Assembly: GCF_014698795.1 (NCBI RefSeq)
Contig: NZ_JACJTR010000026.1
Location: 37,145 to 101,144 of the forward strand
Direction: 5' to 3'
DNA length: 64,000 bases
Source of the DNA: Nostoc sp. FACHB-892
Lineage (GTDB): Bacteria; Cyanobacteriota; Cyanobacteriia; Cyanobacteriales; Nostocaceae
The notes beneath the pieces were generated by a model that did not search any database, was not told the DNA's origin, and worked only from the letters and a program-made list of their open reading frames with translations. Position numbers and translations under genes: made by a program. Shown here piece after piece: positions 8,925 to 18,182 of the stretch (its first letter is position 1; every line of letters begins with the position of its first letter).

Positions 8925-9821
8925 ATGTCAAAAGAAAAGCCCTTAGTTATCACTAAAGAAGATGAGGTATTCCCGCTATTTCCACGTCTACCAATTCTCA
9001 CAAGCCTTCAAGCAGGTTGGCAGGGTGCTTTATTTACATATATGTGTCAACCTGCTTATGAATTTCCTGAAGTTTGCACTCCCTTATGGCATTCTCTAAT
9101 CATTTTCACTCATGGAGCGCGGGTAATTCATGCTGAACGGAAGATGGATGGACGCAAGCATTATGATGCTGTAGTTGGAGGCGATATTATTATTACTCCT
9201 GTTAACGTCGGGCATCAGGCAGCTTGGGATGCTGAAGGGGACTTTATTCTAGTTGCTATTGAACCACAAATTTTCGCTCGTGCAGTTGACGAAACAGCAG
9301 ATGCCGAACAAATTCAACTTGTGCCGCACTTCGCCACACCCGATCCCCTAATTTATCAAATAGGGCTAGCACTAAAAGGCATTTTGGAAAATAATCCTTC
9401 AGGAAGCCGTCTTTATGCAGAGACGATGCTCAATGCTTTATCAGTGCATCTTATGGAACACTATTCCACGCGTAAACCGATATTAAAAGTATATAAAAAT
9501 GGTTTATCACAGCGTCAATTACAGCAAGTTATAGACTACATTTATGAACATCTTAACCAGAATTTAGGATTAGCAGAATTGGCAGCATTGATACCAATGA
9601 GTCCTCATTATTTTTCCCAGCTTTTTAAGCAATCTACGGGAATGACTCCCCATAACTATGTAATTCACTGTCGGGTGCAACGTGCCCAGGAATTATTGCT
9701 GAAGAGAGAATTGACAATAGCTGAAATTGCTCACTTGGTTGGTTTTGCTAGCCAAAGCCATCTCAATTTTCACTGTAAGCGTCTAATGGGTGTAACTCCT
9801 AAAACTATTCAACAAAGATAG
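8925..9821 (+). CDS. AraC-family transcriptional regulator
   Basis: 298 residues. The N-terminal ~170 residues form a cupin-like sensing region. The C-terminal ~100 residues (about 195-297) contain the two helix-turn-helix units of AraC/XylS proteins: NLGLAELAALIPMSPHYFSQ with LFKQSTGMTPHNYV, then LTIAEIAHLVGFASQSHLN, ending in the usual GVTPKTI. The ligand is unknown. It stands alone upstream of ndhH with its own spacing, so it is not evidently part of that gene's unit. This is the AraC subgroup common in cyanobacteria that resembles the exoenzyme-regulator-like members. Confidence 0.92.
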   Translation: MSKEKPLVITKEDEVFPLFPRLPILTSLQAGWQGALFTYMCQPAYEFPEVCTPLWHSLIIFTHGARVIHAERKMDGRKHYDAVVGGDIIITPVNVGHQAAWDAEGDFILVAIEPQIFARAVDETADAEQIQLVPHFATPDPLIYQIGLALKGILENNPSGSRLYAETMLNALSVHLMEHYSTRKPILKVYKNGLSQRQLQQVIDYIYEHLNQNLGLAELAALIPMSPHYFSQLFKQSTGMTPHNYVIHCRVQRAQELLLKRELTIAEIAHLVGFASQSHLNFHCKRLMGVTPKTIQQR

Positions 9822-9933
9822 GATAAATCTGCAAAAAATCGGACGAATTTGCAAGACTCCAGACCGTAAACTCTCTAAAATTTTCAAAAATAGCATCTTC
9901 TTCAGAGATATTTAGAGATTAGGGAAACTATTT

Positions 9934-11118
9934 ATGGTCAGAATTGAAACTAAGACCGAGCCAATGGTGATTAACTTTGGGCCCCATCACCCTTCGATGC
10001 ATGGGTGCTTTCGGATTGTTGTCACTTTAGATGGCGAAGATGTGGTGGACTGTGAACCTGTCCTCGGCTACCTACACAGAGGTATGGAAAAAATTGCCGA
10101 AAACCGCACCAATATAATGTACGTACCGTATGTAAGCCGATGGGACTACTATGGCGGAATGTTTAATGAAGCCGTGACGGTGAATGCTGTCGAAAAACTG
10201 GCAAATATCACTATCCCCAAACGTGCCAGCTACATTCGGGTAATCATTCTGGAGTTAGCCCGAATTGTCAATCATTTGCTATGGTTGGGGCCTTTTGTGG
10301 GAGACACTGGCGCACAAACTCCTATATTTTACACTTTGCGCGATCGCGAAATGATTCTCGATTTATTTGAAGCTGCTACAGGCTATCGCATGGTCAATAA
10401 CAATTATTTTCGTATCGGAGGTCTTGCTGCTGACCTACCTTTCGGCTGGGTGGATAAATGCAAAGACTTCTGTAACTACTTTGCACCTACCATTGATGAG
10501 TATGAAAAACTGATTACCAATAATCCCATTTTTCGCCGCCGAGTTGAGGGTGTAGGAGTTTTAAGTCGGGAAGAAGCGATTAATTGGGGGACTTCTGGGC
10601 CGATGTTACGGGCTTCTGGGGTGAAGTGGGATTTACGAAAGGTTGACCACTATGAATGCTACGACGATTTTAACTGGGAAGTACAGTGGGATACAGCCGG
10701 AGATTGTTTTGCTAGGTATGTCGTCAGACTTGGAGAAATGCGTGAGTCAGTCAAGATTATTCAGCAAGCACTCAACGGCTTACCTGGTGGTGCATACGAA
10801 AATTTAGAAGCTCAACGCATGAAAGCAGGTGCTAAATCTGAATGGAACGGGTTTGATTATCAATTCATTGCCAAAAAAATTGCACCCACATTTAAAATTC
10901 CTCAAGGTGAACATTATGTGCGTATAGAGTCAGGCAGAGGAGAGTTAGGAATTTATATCATCGGAGATGATCATATCTTCCCTTGGCGTTGGAAAATTCG
11001 TCCAGCCGATTTCAATAATTTACAAGTTTTATCTCAGTTAATCCAAGGTCAAAAAGTAGCAGATATTTTCGTTATTCTGGGAAGCATTGATGTTGTGATG
11101 GGATCGGTAGATCGCTAA
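9934..11118 (+). CDS. ndhH: NAD(P)H-quinone oxidoreductase subunit H (NDH-1, 49-kDa subunit)
   Basis: 394 residues, the normal length of cyanobacterial and chloroplast NdhH. It opens with the conserved VINFGPHHPSMHGCFR, followed by the 49-kDa-subunit core (DCEPVLGYLHRGMEKIAE, ARIVNHLLWLGPF). It ends in VILGSIDVVMGSVDR, the family's fixed C-terminus. NdhH is part of the hydrophilic arm of the thylakoid NDH-1 complex, close to the quinone site, and works in respiration and cyclic electron flow. An AGGGAAA ribosome site precedes the ATG. It is monocistronic here, the usual state of ndhH in cyanobacteria. Confidence 0.98.
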   Translation: MVRIETKTEPMVINFGPHHPSMHGCFRIVVTLDGEDVVDCEPVLGYLHRGMEKIAENRTNIMYVPYVSRWDYYGGMFNEAVTVNAVEKLANITIPKRASYIRVIILELARIVNHLLWLGPFVGDTGAQTPIFYTLRDREMILDLFEAATGYRMVNNNYFRIGGLAADLPFGWVDKCKDFCNYFAPTIDEYEKLITNNPIFRRRVEGVGVLSREEAINWGTSGPMLRASGVKWDLRKVDHYECYDDFNWEVQWDTAGDCFARYVVRLGEMRESVKIIQQALNGLPGGAYENLEAQRMKAGAKSEWNGFDYQFIAKKIAPTFKIPQGEHYVRIESGRGELGIYIIGDDHIFPWRWKIRPADFNNLQVLSQLIQGQKVADIFVILGSIDVVMGSVDR

Positions 11119-11161
11119 AATAATTCGTAATTCAGTTTTGTAACAGAGATTTAGACTCCGT

Positions 11162-11254
11162 TAGGACTTACGCATGAGTTACGGAATAACGAACCGCAGA
11201 GGCACAGAGGGCACGGAGAAATCAGAGTTTGAGAGACATTTTGTGTAAGTCCTA
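11162..11254. repeat. 93-base MITE-like element with terminal inverted repeats
   Basis: TAGGACTTACGCA at 11162-11174 and TGTGTAAGTCCTA at 11242-11254 are inverted copies matching at 12 of 13 bases. The inside carries AACCGCAGAGGCACAGAG, a motif that recurs (same or inverted) at 19470-19496, 24271-24297 and 63805-63830. There is no coding capacity. It resembles the small non-autonomous dispersed repeats of Nostoc genomes. Confidence 0.65.
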
Positions 11255-11309
11255 TCCGCCACAAAGTTTGCTGTGCTTAGTTGCTCTTTAGTTAAATCCC
11301 CAGAATTAA

Positions 11310-12872
11310 TTAAATGATTAGTGGCTCAAGTTCCCGATTATGCCATTGTCGCTGATGCCATTCGGCAACCAAAGGACGGACAATAAACTTAGGTTGCCCA
11401 TCGCCTTTAACGTCAATACGTAAACCTGAGTAAGGTCGCCGCTTCTGAGAACCTTGACCGTTGCGACCAATGAAGAGATGCGATCGCGCCACTAATCTAT
11501 TTTCATTTCCAAAAGTCTCCATCAAATCTGCTCCCTCAGCCCTCTGGCGGCGCAAACTAAACCCGCTACCACCACAAACAATCCAGTGGATATGAGAGTC
11601 AGCGTGTCCTGTATCCATTGTCTCCAAGTGTTCCAAGCAGTGAGCGTGACCGTTTAATACTAAATCGACCAAAGGACGCCCCTGAGTTAGGGAACCTATT
11701 TTTTTCGCTACCGCATCCAGCACACCACGAAGGCGATCGCGAATTATCAGAGTCTGTGCTTGTTGCCACTTTGTCGCTTCAGTCACATAGGGAGGATGAT
11801 GGAAATAAATTATCCTTCCTCGAACTTCAGAATTATTCCAAGATTCAATTAATTTTTGCTTGAGCCAGTCTAGTTGTTCAGTGTCAGTCAGCGTTGTTTT
11901 ATCAGCAGCTAATTGCTTGTCGATATCAACAATAATTTCTTCAATTTGTGACAGCTTGGCGTGGAAGTCGTCTAATTGGTCGGCTTCGCTAGGGTTTTCT
12001 GGACGAAGCTTGGCTGAAGTTTCAATGATTTGCTGCTTTTCTTGCTCTAAATCTTCACGACGTTTTTCTAAAAGTCTGCGATCAGCATTACCTTCTTTTG
12101 TTTTAGGCAGGGGTGGTGGATCGTTAAATGTATTAGAATCTAAGGCAAAAAAATCAATCCCGTTATAGCGAAAAGTGTAATAGCGATTGGGAAGGCGCGT
12201 AAAATGCCCAGGTTTATAGCTAAGACAATAACCTGTATCTGTCTTGGCTGTGTAGTGTTTATCTAAGTGGCTGGTTAACTCTCCTGGAAGCTGAAAGGCC
12301 TTAAGATAGTCCAGAAATGCCCGTGCGTAAGCTTCACCGGTTCCTGAGCCATGCAAGCCTACATCTAGGTCTAACCGCGATCGCAACAGGCGGCGAATGG
12401 GTAATGTTGTCAGAGATGCCAAGCTCAATAAAATCGGCAAGTTATAGTAATCGTGATTTCCCAGTACAGGTAAAATGGGCAGCTTAAAAATCATCTGGTC
12501 ATAGGCAACCCGTTTGGGATGCTCTCCTCCCAAGATAAACTCTTGATAAGGCTGGATGAAATTCTGCTGATAGTATTCACTCGACCCTACTAAATAGATC
12601 ACATCCCCCATGTGCAGCATAAAACGGGATTCGTTGTGATGGGGCAACATCAGTTCAGCTACCTTTCGCTGGGGATTGTGTCCCCGGTGCTTGCCGGAAC
12701 CACTATCACCTACAACTAAAAATGAGAACTCAGAATTGTCTGTTTGACCATCATCCAACACCAGCCGAGTTTGGTCGATGTTCCGTTCCGCAATTAACGG
12801 ATCTTGCCACCGTACCCGCTGATTCATTTTACGAATTTTGTTAGCGATCGCTGGATCAGATACAAGTTTCAA
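11310..12872 (-). CDS. calcineurin-like metallophosphoesterase
   Basis: 520 residues with the five metal-binding blocks of the family in order: GDSGSG near residue 54, GDVIYL, GNHDYY, FHHPPYV and NGHAHCLE. Such enzymes use a two-metal centre to hydrolyse phosphate esters; the substrate is unknown. Between the GNHD and HHPP blocks is an extra charged, coiled-coil-like stretch (about 265-335) with many Lys, Glu and Gln, larger than in short family members. There is no signal peptide, so it is probably cytoplasmic. The lipid-kinase gene lies about 100 bases upstream on the same strand, so the two may be co-transcribed. Confidence 0.9.
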   Translation of the reverse strand: MKLVSDPAIANKIRKMNQRVRWQDPLIAERNIDQTRLVLDDGQTDNSEFSFLVVGDSGSGKHRGHNPQRKVAELMLPHHNESRFMLHMGDVIYLVGSSEYYQQNFIQPYQEFILGGEHPKRVAYDQMIFKLPILPVLGNHDYYNLPILLSLASLTTLPIRRLLRSRLDLDVGLHGSGTGEAYARAFLDYLKAFQLPGELTSHLDKHYTAKTDTGYCLSYKPGHFTRLPNRYYTFRYNGIDFFALDSNTFNDPPPLPKTKEGNADRRLLEKRREDLEQEKQQIIETSAKLRPENPSEADQLDDFHAKLSQIEEIIVDIDKQLAADKTTLTDTEQLDWLKQKLIESWNNSEVRGRIIYFHHPPYVTEATKWQQAQTLIIRDRLRGVLDAVAKKIGSLTQGRPLVDLVLNGHAHCLEHLETMDTGHADSHIHWIVCGGSGFSLRRQRAEGADLMETFGNENRLVARSHLFIGRNGQGSQKRRPYSGLRIDVKGDGQPKFIVRPLVAEWHQRQWHNRELEPLII

Positions 12873-12976
12873 TGCAACCTACTCCTGAGTTTTTTACAAG
12901 AGGTGATGAGGGGAATGAGGAGGATGAGGGGAAATTATTCAAGTCTCCCCCTACTCCCTCATCTCCTTCTACTTCC
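12873..12976. repeat. purine-rich/pyrimidine-rich low-complexity spacer
   Basis: GATGAGGGGAATGAGGAGGATGAGGGG-like repeats are followed by their pyrimidine-rich complement (CTCCCCCTACTCCCTCATCTCC-like), so the spacer can fold back on itself. Similar tracts occur at 20899-20980, 48330-48440 and inside the hybrid kinase gene near 45550-45630. Confidence 0.55.
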
Positions 12977-13948
12977 TCACTCCTCTATTGTGTCTTTCAT
13001 CTCAATAGTCAGATTAGGGAGTCCCTCTAGTTTTTCGGTAGGCTCAACTTCTTCTACTAATGGCACAAAAATGTTCAAACCTGCTGGTACACACTTAATT
13101 TCTACTGGAGTTGTGCCCACTATTTCACCATCTAGAACAACCTTTTGTGGTGGCTCAGTTGTAATTTTAAATTGTTTGGCTCGCAGGAAGCCAATATCAT
13201 CCCGTTCTACGGCGTTACCTGTAGAAGCCGTTTGGAATAGATGAAATGTAGCTGCGATCGCTCCTGCTTTGTTAGTTGGAGCCACAATCGTCAAATCTAG
13301 TAACCCATCATCATAAATCAGACCTGCTGGGCCTTGAGCCAAAACAGAAGTAGGAGGCGCGGCATTTGCTACTGTAACTGCACAGGCACTAGTTTTAATT
13401 ATCCTGTCTTCTGTTTCAATTTCAACATCAAAGTTTTTTAAATTTCTTAGTTGCTGAATTCCAGCGAAAACGTAGGCCATCATCCCAAACCGATTCTTAG
13501 CGCCCCTGTCTGCCAATTCTACAGTTTCAGCTTCAAAGCCAATACCTGCCAAAAGTACCATTGGCTGATCGTTGCAATAGGCTACGTCTACATGGCGGGT
13601 TCCTCCCTGCAAAATTGTCTCACACGCACCTGCGATCGTGTCAGGAATTCCTAAAGCTGTGGCAAAAGCGTTTGCTGTTCCTCTAGAAATAATGCCAAAT
13701 GGAATATCAGTACCCACTAAAGCCGTTGCTGCCGCCGAGAGAGTGCCATCTCCCCCCGAAGCAATGATTGCATCTACTCCCCTCGCTACTGCTGCATTAG
13801 CCAGTTCATCAGCGTCGATTTCTTCAGTTGTGAGATAAATATCTAGGTCAATTTCTGGCTCTAATATTGCCCGAATTTCTGCCAGTTCTATATCTGGGTC
13901 ACCCTGACCCGCAACTGGATTGAAAATGAGACAGGCGGAACGATTCAT
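12977..13948 (-). CDS. YegS/BmrU-family lipid kinase (diacylglycerol-kinase catalytic domain)
   Basis: 323 residues. The N-terminal nucleotide-binding half has the family motifs LIFNPVAG (residues 8-15) and SGGDGTLS (64-71), then GIISRGTANAFA. The second half is the beta-sandwich domain that completes the DAGK fold (GIGFEAETVELADRGAKNRF, VVLDGEIVG). Members phosphorylate diacylglycerol, phosphatidylglycerol or related lipids with ATP; the substrate here cannot be told. Cytoplasmic or membrane-associated. It starts with ATG at 13948 and shares its strand with the metallophosphoesterase gene that follows. Confidence 0.93.
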   Translation of the reverse strand: MNRSACLIFNPVAGQGDPDIELAEIRAILEPEIDLDIYLTTEEIDADELANAAVARGVDAIIASGGDGTLSAAATALVGTDIPFGIISRGTANAFATALGIPDTIAGACETILQGGTRHVDVAYCNDQPMVLLAGIGFEAETVELADRGAKNRFGMMAYVFAGIQQLRNLKNFDVEIETEDRIIKTSACAVTVANAAPPTSVLAQGPAGLIYDDGLLDLTIVAPTNKAGAIAATFHLFQTASTGNAVERDDIGFLRAKQFKITTEPPQKVVLDGEIVGTTPVEIKCVPAGLNIFVPLVEEVEPTEKLEGLPNLTIEMKDTIEE

Positions 13949-14138
13949 AAAATATAAAAGCTAAACTTAGATCACTAAAATACTAAATTCTTTCTAGCAT
14001 TCTTGCGAAAGTTCGGCTTCCTTCTGGCGGCTAATTTACCTTTTATAGATAGTTTAGAAGCCTTCTGCATTGGTATGTTCCAATGCTGACGCGTATTTTG
14101 GTATCTTCTGTCTATACTTAAACAATAAAAATTTTGCC

Positions 14139-14561
14139 ATGCGTCAATTATTACTAGTTTTAGCAAGTATGCTAACTCTCAGCAGTTTAGATACTCACAC
14201 CATGACAATAGCAGGCACAACGCCTGATTTAGTAGAGATTCGCTTAGTTCAAAAATTCAACTGCAATAATCCTCAAACTCAAACAGCAATTAATGAATGC
14301 GCGAAGTTGTCTTATCAGAATGCAGATAAAAAACTGAATCAAGTTTATCAATTTCTGTTACCTACCTTAGAAAGGTCTAGGAAACAGAAATTGATTGCTG
14401 CACAACTTGCATGGATCAAGTTTCGAGATACCAATTGTGAGTTTGAAAGAAGCAAATATGAGGGAGGAAGTATTGCCTCTAGCATTTATTCTGGTTGTCT
14501 AGAAAATACCACCAAGCTGCGTACCCAAGAATTACAGGAATATCTCAAATCTGACCCTTAA
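14139..14561 (+). CDS. LprI-like (DUF1311) secreted protein
   Basis: 140 residues from the ATG at 14139, chosen because it begins a signal peptide (RQLLLVLASMLTLSS). A start at 14070 would add 23 non-signal residues. The mature part has the DUF1311/LprI pattern: CNNPQTQTAINECAKLSYQ, then DKKLNQVYQFLL, a RKQKLIAAQLAWIKFRDTNC block, and a final Cys near SGCLE. The four cysteines fit two disulfides and therefore the periplasm. LprI is known as a lysozyme inhibitor in mycobacteria; whether this protein inhibits anything is not shown. Its end overlaps a minus-strand Uma2 remnant by 17 bases. Confidence 0.85.
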   Translation: MRQLLLVLASMLTLSSLDTHTMTIAGTTPDLVEIRLVQKFNCNNPQTQTAINECAKLSYQNADKKLNQVYQFLLPTLERSRKQKLIAAQLAWIKFRDTNCEFERSKYEGGSIASSIYSGCLENTTKLRTQELQEYLKSDP

Positions 14562-14700
14562 TGTTGAATAAAACAGCAATCCGAGAGCCATTAATCATTA
14601 GTCCAATAATCTCACCATCAATATAAAGGCTTGCAGGCTTTGTTTCTGGTAACTTTAGAAACTCCTCTAAGGTTAGAGATGCAGATTTTGCAACACTCAT
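14545..14700 (-). pseudogene. remnant of a Uma2-family gene (N-terminal fragment)
   Basis: Reading on the minus strand from ATG at 14698-14700 gives 51 residues. The first ~33 match the start of Uma2/DUF820 proteins (SASLTLEEFLKLPETKPAS, then YIDGEII). After that the sequence no longer matches and a stop follows, so only the N-terminal sixth of the usual ~190-residue protein remains. An intact Uma2 gene lies at 23489-24139. It could in principle be translated as a micro-protein, but decay is the simpler reading. Confidence 0.65.
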
Positions 14701-14969
14701 AATTTCTGCTACTCCGAAAGTCCTACATTAAGTTTATAGCAGTTTTCAATCGATGCACCGTGTATTTTTATTGTCTGCAAGTAATAAATATAGTGGGACG
14801 TACCGTAATAATGCTGTACTCAATAAAATTGTTTGAGATTCCTAGAACCAGCTTTAGGTAAAGAATTGTAATCCAAAATCCAAAATCCAAACCCCAAGAT
14901 TGGTATGAGTCTCTGACTACGGTAGTCTAGATGAGAGTGAATTTATCGCCTAGTTTGATATATTGTTTT

Positions 14970-15941
14970 ATGACTTCAGTTGTTTCTAGTCCTCCACGCA
15001 CTATTCGGATTGGTTCACGCAAAAGCCAACTTGCTCTGGTTCAGACCTACTGGGTACAAGAGCAACTCAAGAATTGCTTTCCTGATATCATTTTTGAAGT
15101 CCACACCATGTCTACCCAAGGCGATAAAATCTTGGACGTAGCACTAGCTAAGATTGGCGATAAAGGACTTTTTACTAAAGAACTTGAAGTCGGAATGCTC
15201 AATCAGGAGATTGACTTTGCGGTTCATTCCCTCAAGGATCTGCCGACTCATTTACCTGAAGGGTTAACACTGGCAGCTATTACTGAACGCGAAAATCCAG
15301 CAGATGCATTAGTGGTGCATGAAAAGCACAAAGATAAACAAATTGATACATTGCCAGAAGGTGCTGTAATTGGTACATCTTCGTTGCGGCGGTTAGCGCA
15401 GTTACGCCATCACTTTCCGCACTTTACCTTTAAGGATGTGCGGGGAAACTTGATTACACGGTTGGCAAAACTGGATGCAGGCGAATACGATGCCCTAATT
15501 TTGGCAGCAGCAGGCTTAGAAAGATTGGGAATGGGCGATCGCGTTCATCAAATTCTCCCCAAAGAAATCTCCCTGCACGCCGTTGGACAAGGAGCTTTGG
15601 GGATAGAATGCCGTGCTGATGATAGTGAATTGCTATCTCTACTCAAAGCGATCGAACACCCCGAAACACGCGATCGCTGTCTCGCTGAACGTTCTTTTTT
15701 ACGCTCTCTAGAAGGCGGCTGTCAAGTCCCTATTGGTGTAAATACAGAAATATCTGGTGAAAATTTAACCTTAACAGGGATAGTCGCCAGTGTAGATGGT
15801 CAAAAACTCGTAAAAGATACCGTCACAGGGTTTGCCAATAATGCTGAAGCGCTAGGCATAGAATTAGCCCAAGTGTTGCGGCAACAGGGAGCGCAAGAAA
15901 TTTTATCAGAAATTTTTGCGGTGATTCAGCGCGGTTCTTAA
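14970..15941 (+). CDS. hemC: hydroxymethylbilane synthase (porphobilinogen deaminase)
   Basis: 323 residues from ATG at 14970, chosen because the family sequence begins just after (TIRIGSRKSQLALVQTYWV); a start at 14931 adds 13 unmatched residues. The enzyme joins four porphobilinogen units into hydroxymethylbilane for heme, chlorophyll and bilin synthesis. Visible landmarks are the DFAVHSLKDLP substrate loop with its catalytic Asp, GTSSLRR, DVRGNLITRL, AVGQGALGIECR, and GGCQVPIG near residue 250, whose Cys carries the dipyrromethane cofactor. Cytoplasmic. glgA follows after 119 bases; no functional link is evident. Confidence 0.98.
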   Translation: MTSVVSSPPRTIRIGSRKSQLALVQTYWVQEQLKNCFPDIIFEVHTMSTQGDKILDVALAKIGDKGLFTKELEVGMLNQEIDFAVHSLKDLPTHLPEGLTLAAITERENPADALVVHEKHKDKQIDTLPEGAVIGTSSLRRLAQLRHHFPHFTFKDVRGNLITRLAKLDAGEYDALILAAAGLERLGMGDRVHQILPKEISLHAVGQGALGIECRADDSELLSLLKAIEHPETRDRCLAERSFLRSLEGGCQVPIGVNTEISGENLTLTGIVASVDGQKLVKDTVTGFANNAEALGIELAQVLRQQGAQEILSEIFAVIQRGS

Positions 15942-16060
15942 GCAATAGGGCAAGCCGATGTGATTAGATAAGAATTGATCGCCGTTGCACTCTCATATGT
16001 GCCAGACGCGACAAGAGTTAATTTGACAATATAGACAGAACCAGGGAAGCAAAAATTACC

Positions 16061-17497
16061 ATGCGGATTCTATTTGTTGCAGCAGAGGCAGCACCCATTG
16101 CCAAAGTAGGAGGAATGGGTGATGTTGTTGGGGCATTACCCAAATTTCTGAGAGAAATGGGGCATGATGTGCGGATATTCTTGCCTTACTATGGCTTCCT
16201 GCCAGACAAAATGGAGATTCCCCAAGAACCCATCTGGCGCGGATCTGCGATGTTCCAGGAATTTGCTGTTTATGAAAGCGTTCTGCCTGGTACTGATGTT
16301 CCTTTGTACTTATTTGGACATCCCGTTTTCCTACCCCGCCGGATTTATTCGGGAGATGATGAAGACTGGCGGTTCACCTTTTTTGCCAATGGTGCAGCCG
16401 AGTTTGCCTGGAATTACTGGAAACCAGAAATTATCCATTGTCATGATTGGCATACGGGGATGATTCCCGTTTGGATGCACCAAGATCCTGATATAACCAC
16501 AGTCTTTACCATTCATAATCTGGCTTATCAAGGGCCGTGGCGTTGGTATTTAGAAAAAATTACTTGGTGTCCTTGGTATATGCAAGGACACAACACAATG
16601 GCGGCGGCGGTGCAATTTGCCAATAAGGTAAATACAGTTTCGCCCACTTATGCGGAGCAAATCAAGACAGCCACTTACGGTGAAACATTAGAAGGTTTGC
16701 TGTCCTTTATTAGCGGTAAATTATCTGGGATTATCAACGGTATAGATACTGAAATTTATAACCCAGAAAATGATAAATACATTGCCCAAACCTTTACTGC
16801 TGATACTTTAGATCAACGCAAAGCCAACAAAATTGCTTTGCAAGAAGAAGTAGGATTAGAAGTCAATTCCAAAGCCTTTTTAATTGGGATTGTGACCCGA
16901 TTAGTGGAACAAAAAGGTATTGACTTAATATTGCAAATCCTTGATCGCTTCCTTTCTTATACAGATGCACAGTTTGTGCTGTTAGGGACAGGCGATCGCT
17001 ACTATGAAACTCAGATGTGGCAATTAGCATCCCGCTTTCCCGGACGCATGGCAACTTATCTACTGTATAACGATGCCCTGTCTCGCCGCATTTACGCTGG
17101 TACTGATGCTTTCTTAATGCCTAGTCGTTTTGAACCTTGCGGTATTAGCCAAATGATGTCTTTACGCTATGGTTCTGTGCCTATTGTCCGCCGCACAGGT
17201 GGATTAGTTGACACCGTAAGCCATCACGATCCCGAAAATGCAGCAGGTACCGGTTATTGCTTTGATCGTTATGAACCGCTAGACCTTTTCACCTGTATGA
17301 TCCGGGCTTGGGAAGGCTTCCGTTTTAAACCACAATGGCAAGAACTACAAAAGCGGGGCATGGCCCAAGACTTTAGTTGGTATCAATCTGCCAAAGAGTA
17401 CGTGAAGTTATACAGGTCAATTTACGGTTTGCCAGAAGAAGAGGAGACACCACAACCAGAGTTAGTTTTAAACGAAGCGATCGCTACTAGTAAGTAA
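16061..17497 (+). CDS. glgA: glycogen synthase (ADP-glucose dependent)
   Basis: 478 residues, full length for the GT5 family. The N-terminal ADP-glucose binding motif KVGG is at residues 15-18 (AAPIAKVGGMGDVVGALPKF), followed by HCHDWHTG, TIHNLAYQG and NTVSPTYAEQI. The C-terminal Rossmann half has TRLVEQKGIDLI and the PSRFEPCGISQM motif with the conserved catalytic Glu. The enzyme elongates alpha-1,4-glucan from ADP-glucose. Many cyanobacteria have two glgA copies; only one is in this window. A GGGAAG site precedes the ATG, and a strong hairpin terminator follows the stop. Confidence 0.97.
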   Translation: MRILFVAAEAAPIAKVGGMGDVVGALPKFLREMGHDVRIFLPYYGFLPDKMEIPQEPIWRGSAMFQEFAVYESVLPGTDVPLYLFGHPVFLPRRIYSGDDEDWRFTFFANGAAEFAWNYWKPEIIHCHDWHTGMIPVWMHQDPDITTVFTIHNLAYQGPWRWYLEKITWCPWYMQGHNTMAAAVQFANKVNTVSPTYAEQIKTATYGETLEGLLSFISGKLSGIINGIDTEIYNPENDKYIAQTFTADTLDQRKANKIALQEEVGLEVNSKAFLIGIVTRLVEQKGIDLILQILDRFLSYTDAQFVLLGTGDRYYETQMWQLASRFPGRMATYLLYNDALSRRIYAGTDAFLMPSRFEPCGISQMMSLRYGSVPIVRRTGGLVDTVSHHDPENAAGTGYCFDRYEPLDLFTCMIRAWEGFRFKPQWQELQKRGMAQDFSWYQSAKEYVKLYRSIYGLPEEEETPQPELVLNEAIATSK

Positions 17498-17542
17498 TAA
17501 GCCTCTGTAGTGGTGTACAGATGTACACATCTAATTTTTTTG

Positions 17543-17602
17543 ACTCATGATAGCATTGTTCAGGTTAGCCTGATATCTGAAGATGCTATCATGAGTTTTT
17601 TT
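17543..17602 (+). terminator. strong Rho-independent terminator after glgA
   Basis: ACTCATGATAGCAT (17543-17556) pairs perfectly with ATGCTATCATGAGT (17583-17596). An inner TCAGG/CCTGA stem extends the hairpin, and a T-run follows. Confidence 0.88.
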
Positions 17603-18182
17603 GTTTCTGAAATAATTTTGTCTTGGGAAATATTTAACGCTCTTCTATGACTGTCACTAGATAAATATCAAAAATTTTTGTTGTTATAAGTTTTTATAAA
17701 TATAGATAAAGATAGCTTGAATTGAACGAAGTTAAACCCAAGTTACCTCTCCTCTGTATTATTTTTTCAAACTAATAACAGACGGCTAATTACATGATCA
17801 GTGGGATTCCTAAACCTTGGTTTAGGAATTTCATTTTGCTAATTTGAGTTTGATAAAGATGCTATAAAATTCAAAAAAACTTTTTGTAAACTTGTAGGTA
17901 TTCATATATAGAAAATTGTATATTATTTGTAGTATCGAACTACCAATTGTTTTCTTTCTATTCTCCTTGTTTTAAAAACTTAACTAGGGAAGTATTTTTT
18001 TAAATAGCACATTTAATAACTTTATAAAATGAATTAAGGGCTGCTTTTTTTGATGTATTGACACGTCTCTCTGTATACCTTATAGGTAGCATACTTTGCC
18101 ATTCAAGTAATATATTGAGACATTCCCTAATCGTGATTATTTCTCCTCTCTTATAACAATTTCCTTTTTTTAAATAACCAAA
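17603..18182. other. AT-rich intergenic region with a short perfect hairpin
   Basis: Very AT-rich with no gene seen. ATTCCTAAACC (17806-17816) and GGTTTAGGAAT (17819-17829) form an 11-base-pair palindrome with a 2-base centre, a possible operator or transcript hairpin. The promoter of the acyltransferase gene must lie near 18050-18150 but was not resolved. Confidence 0.5.
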
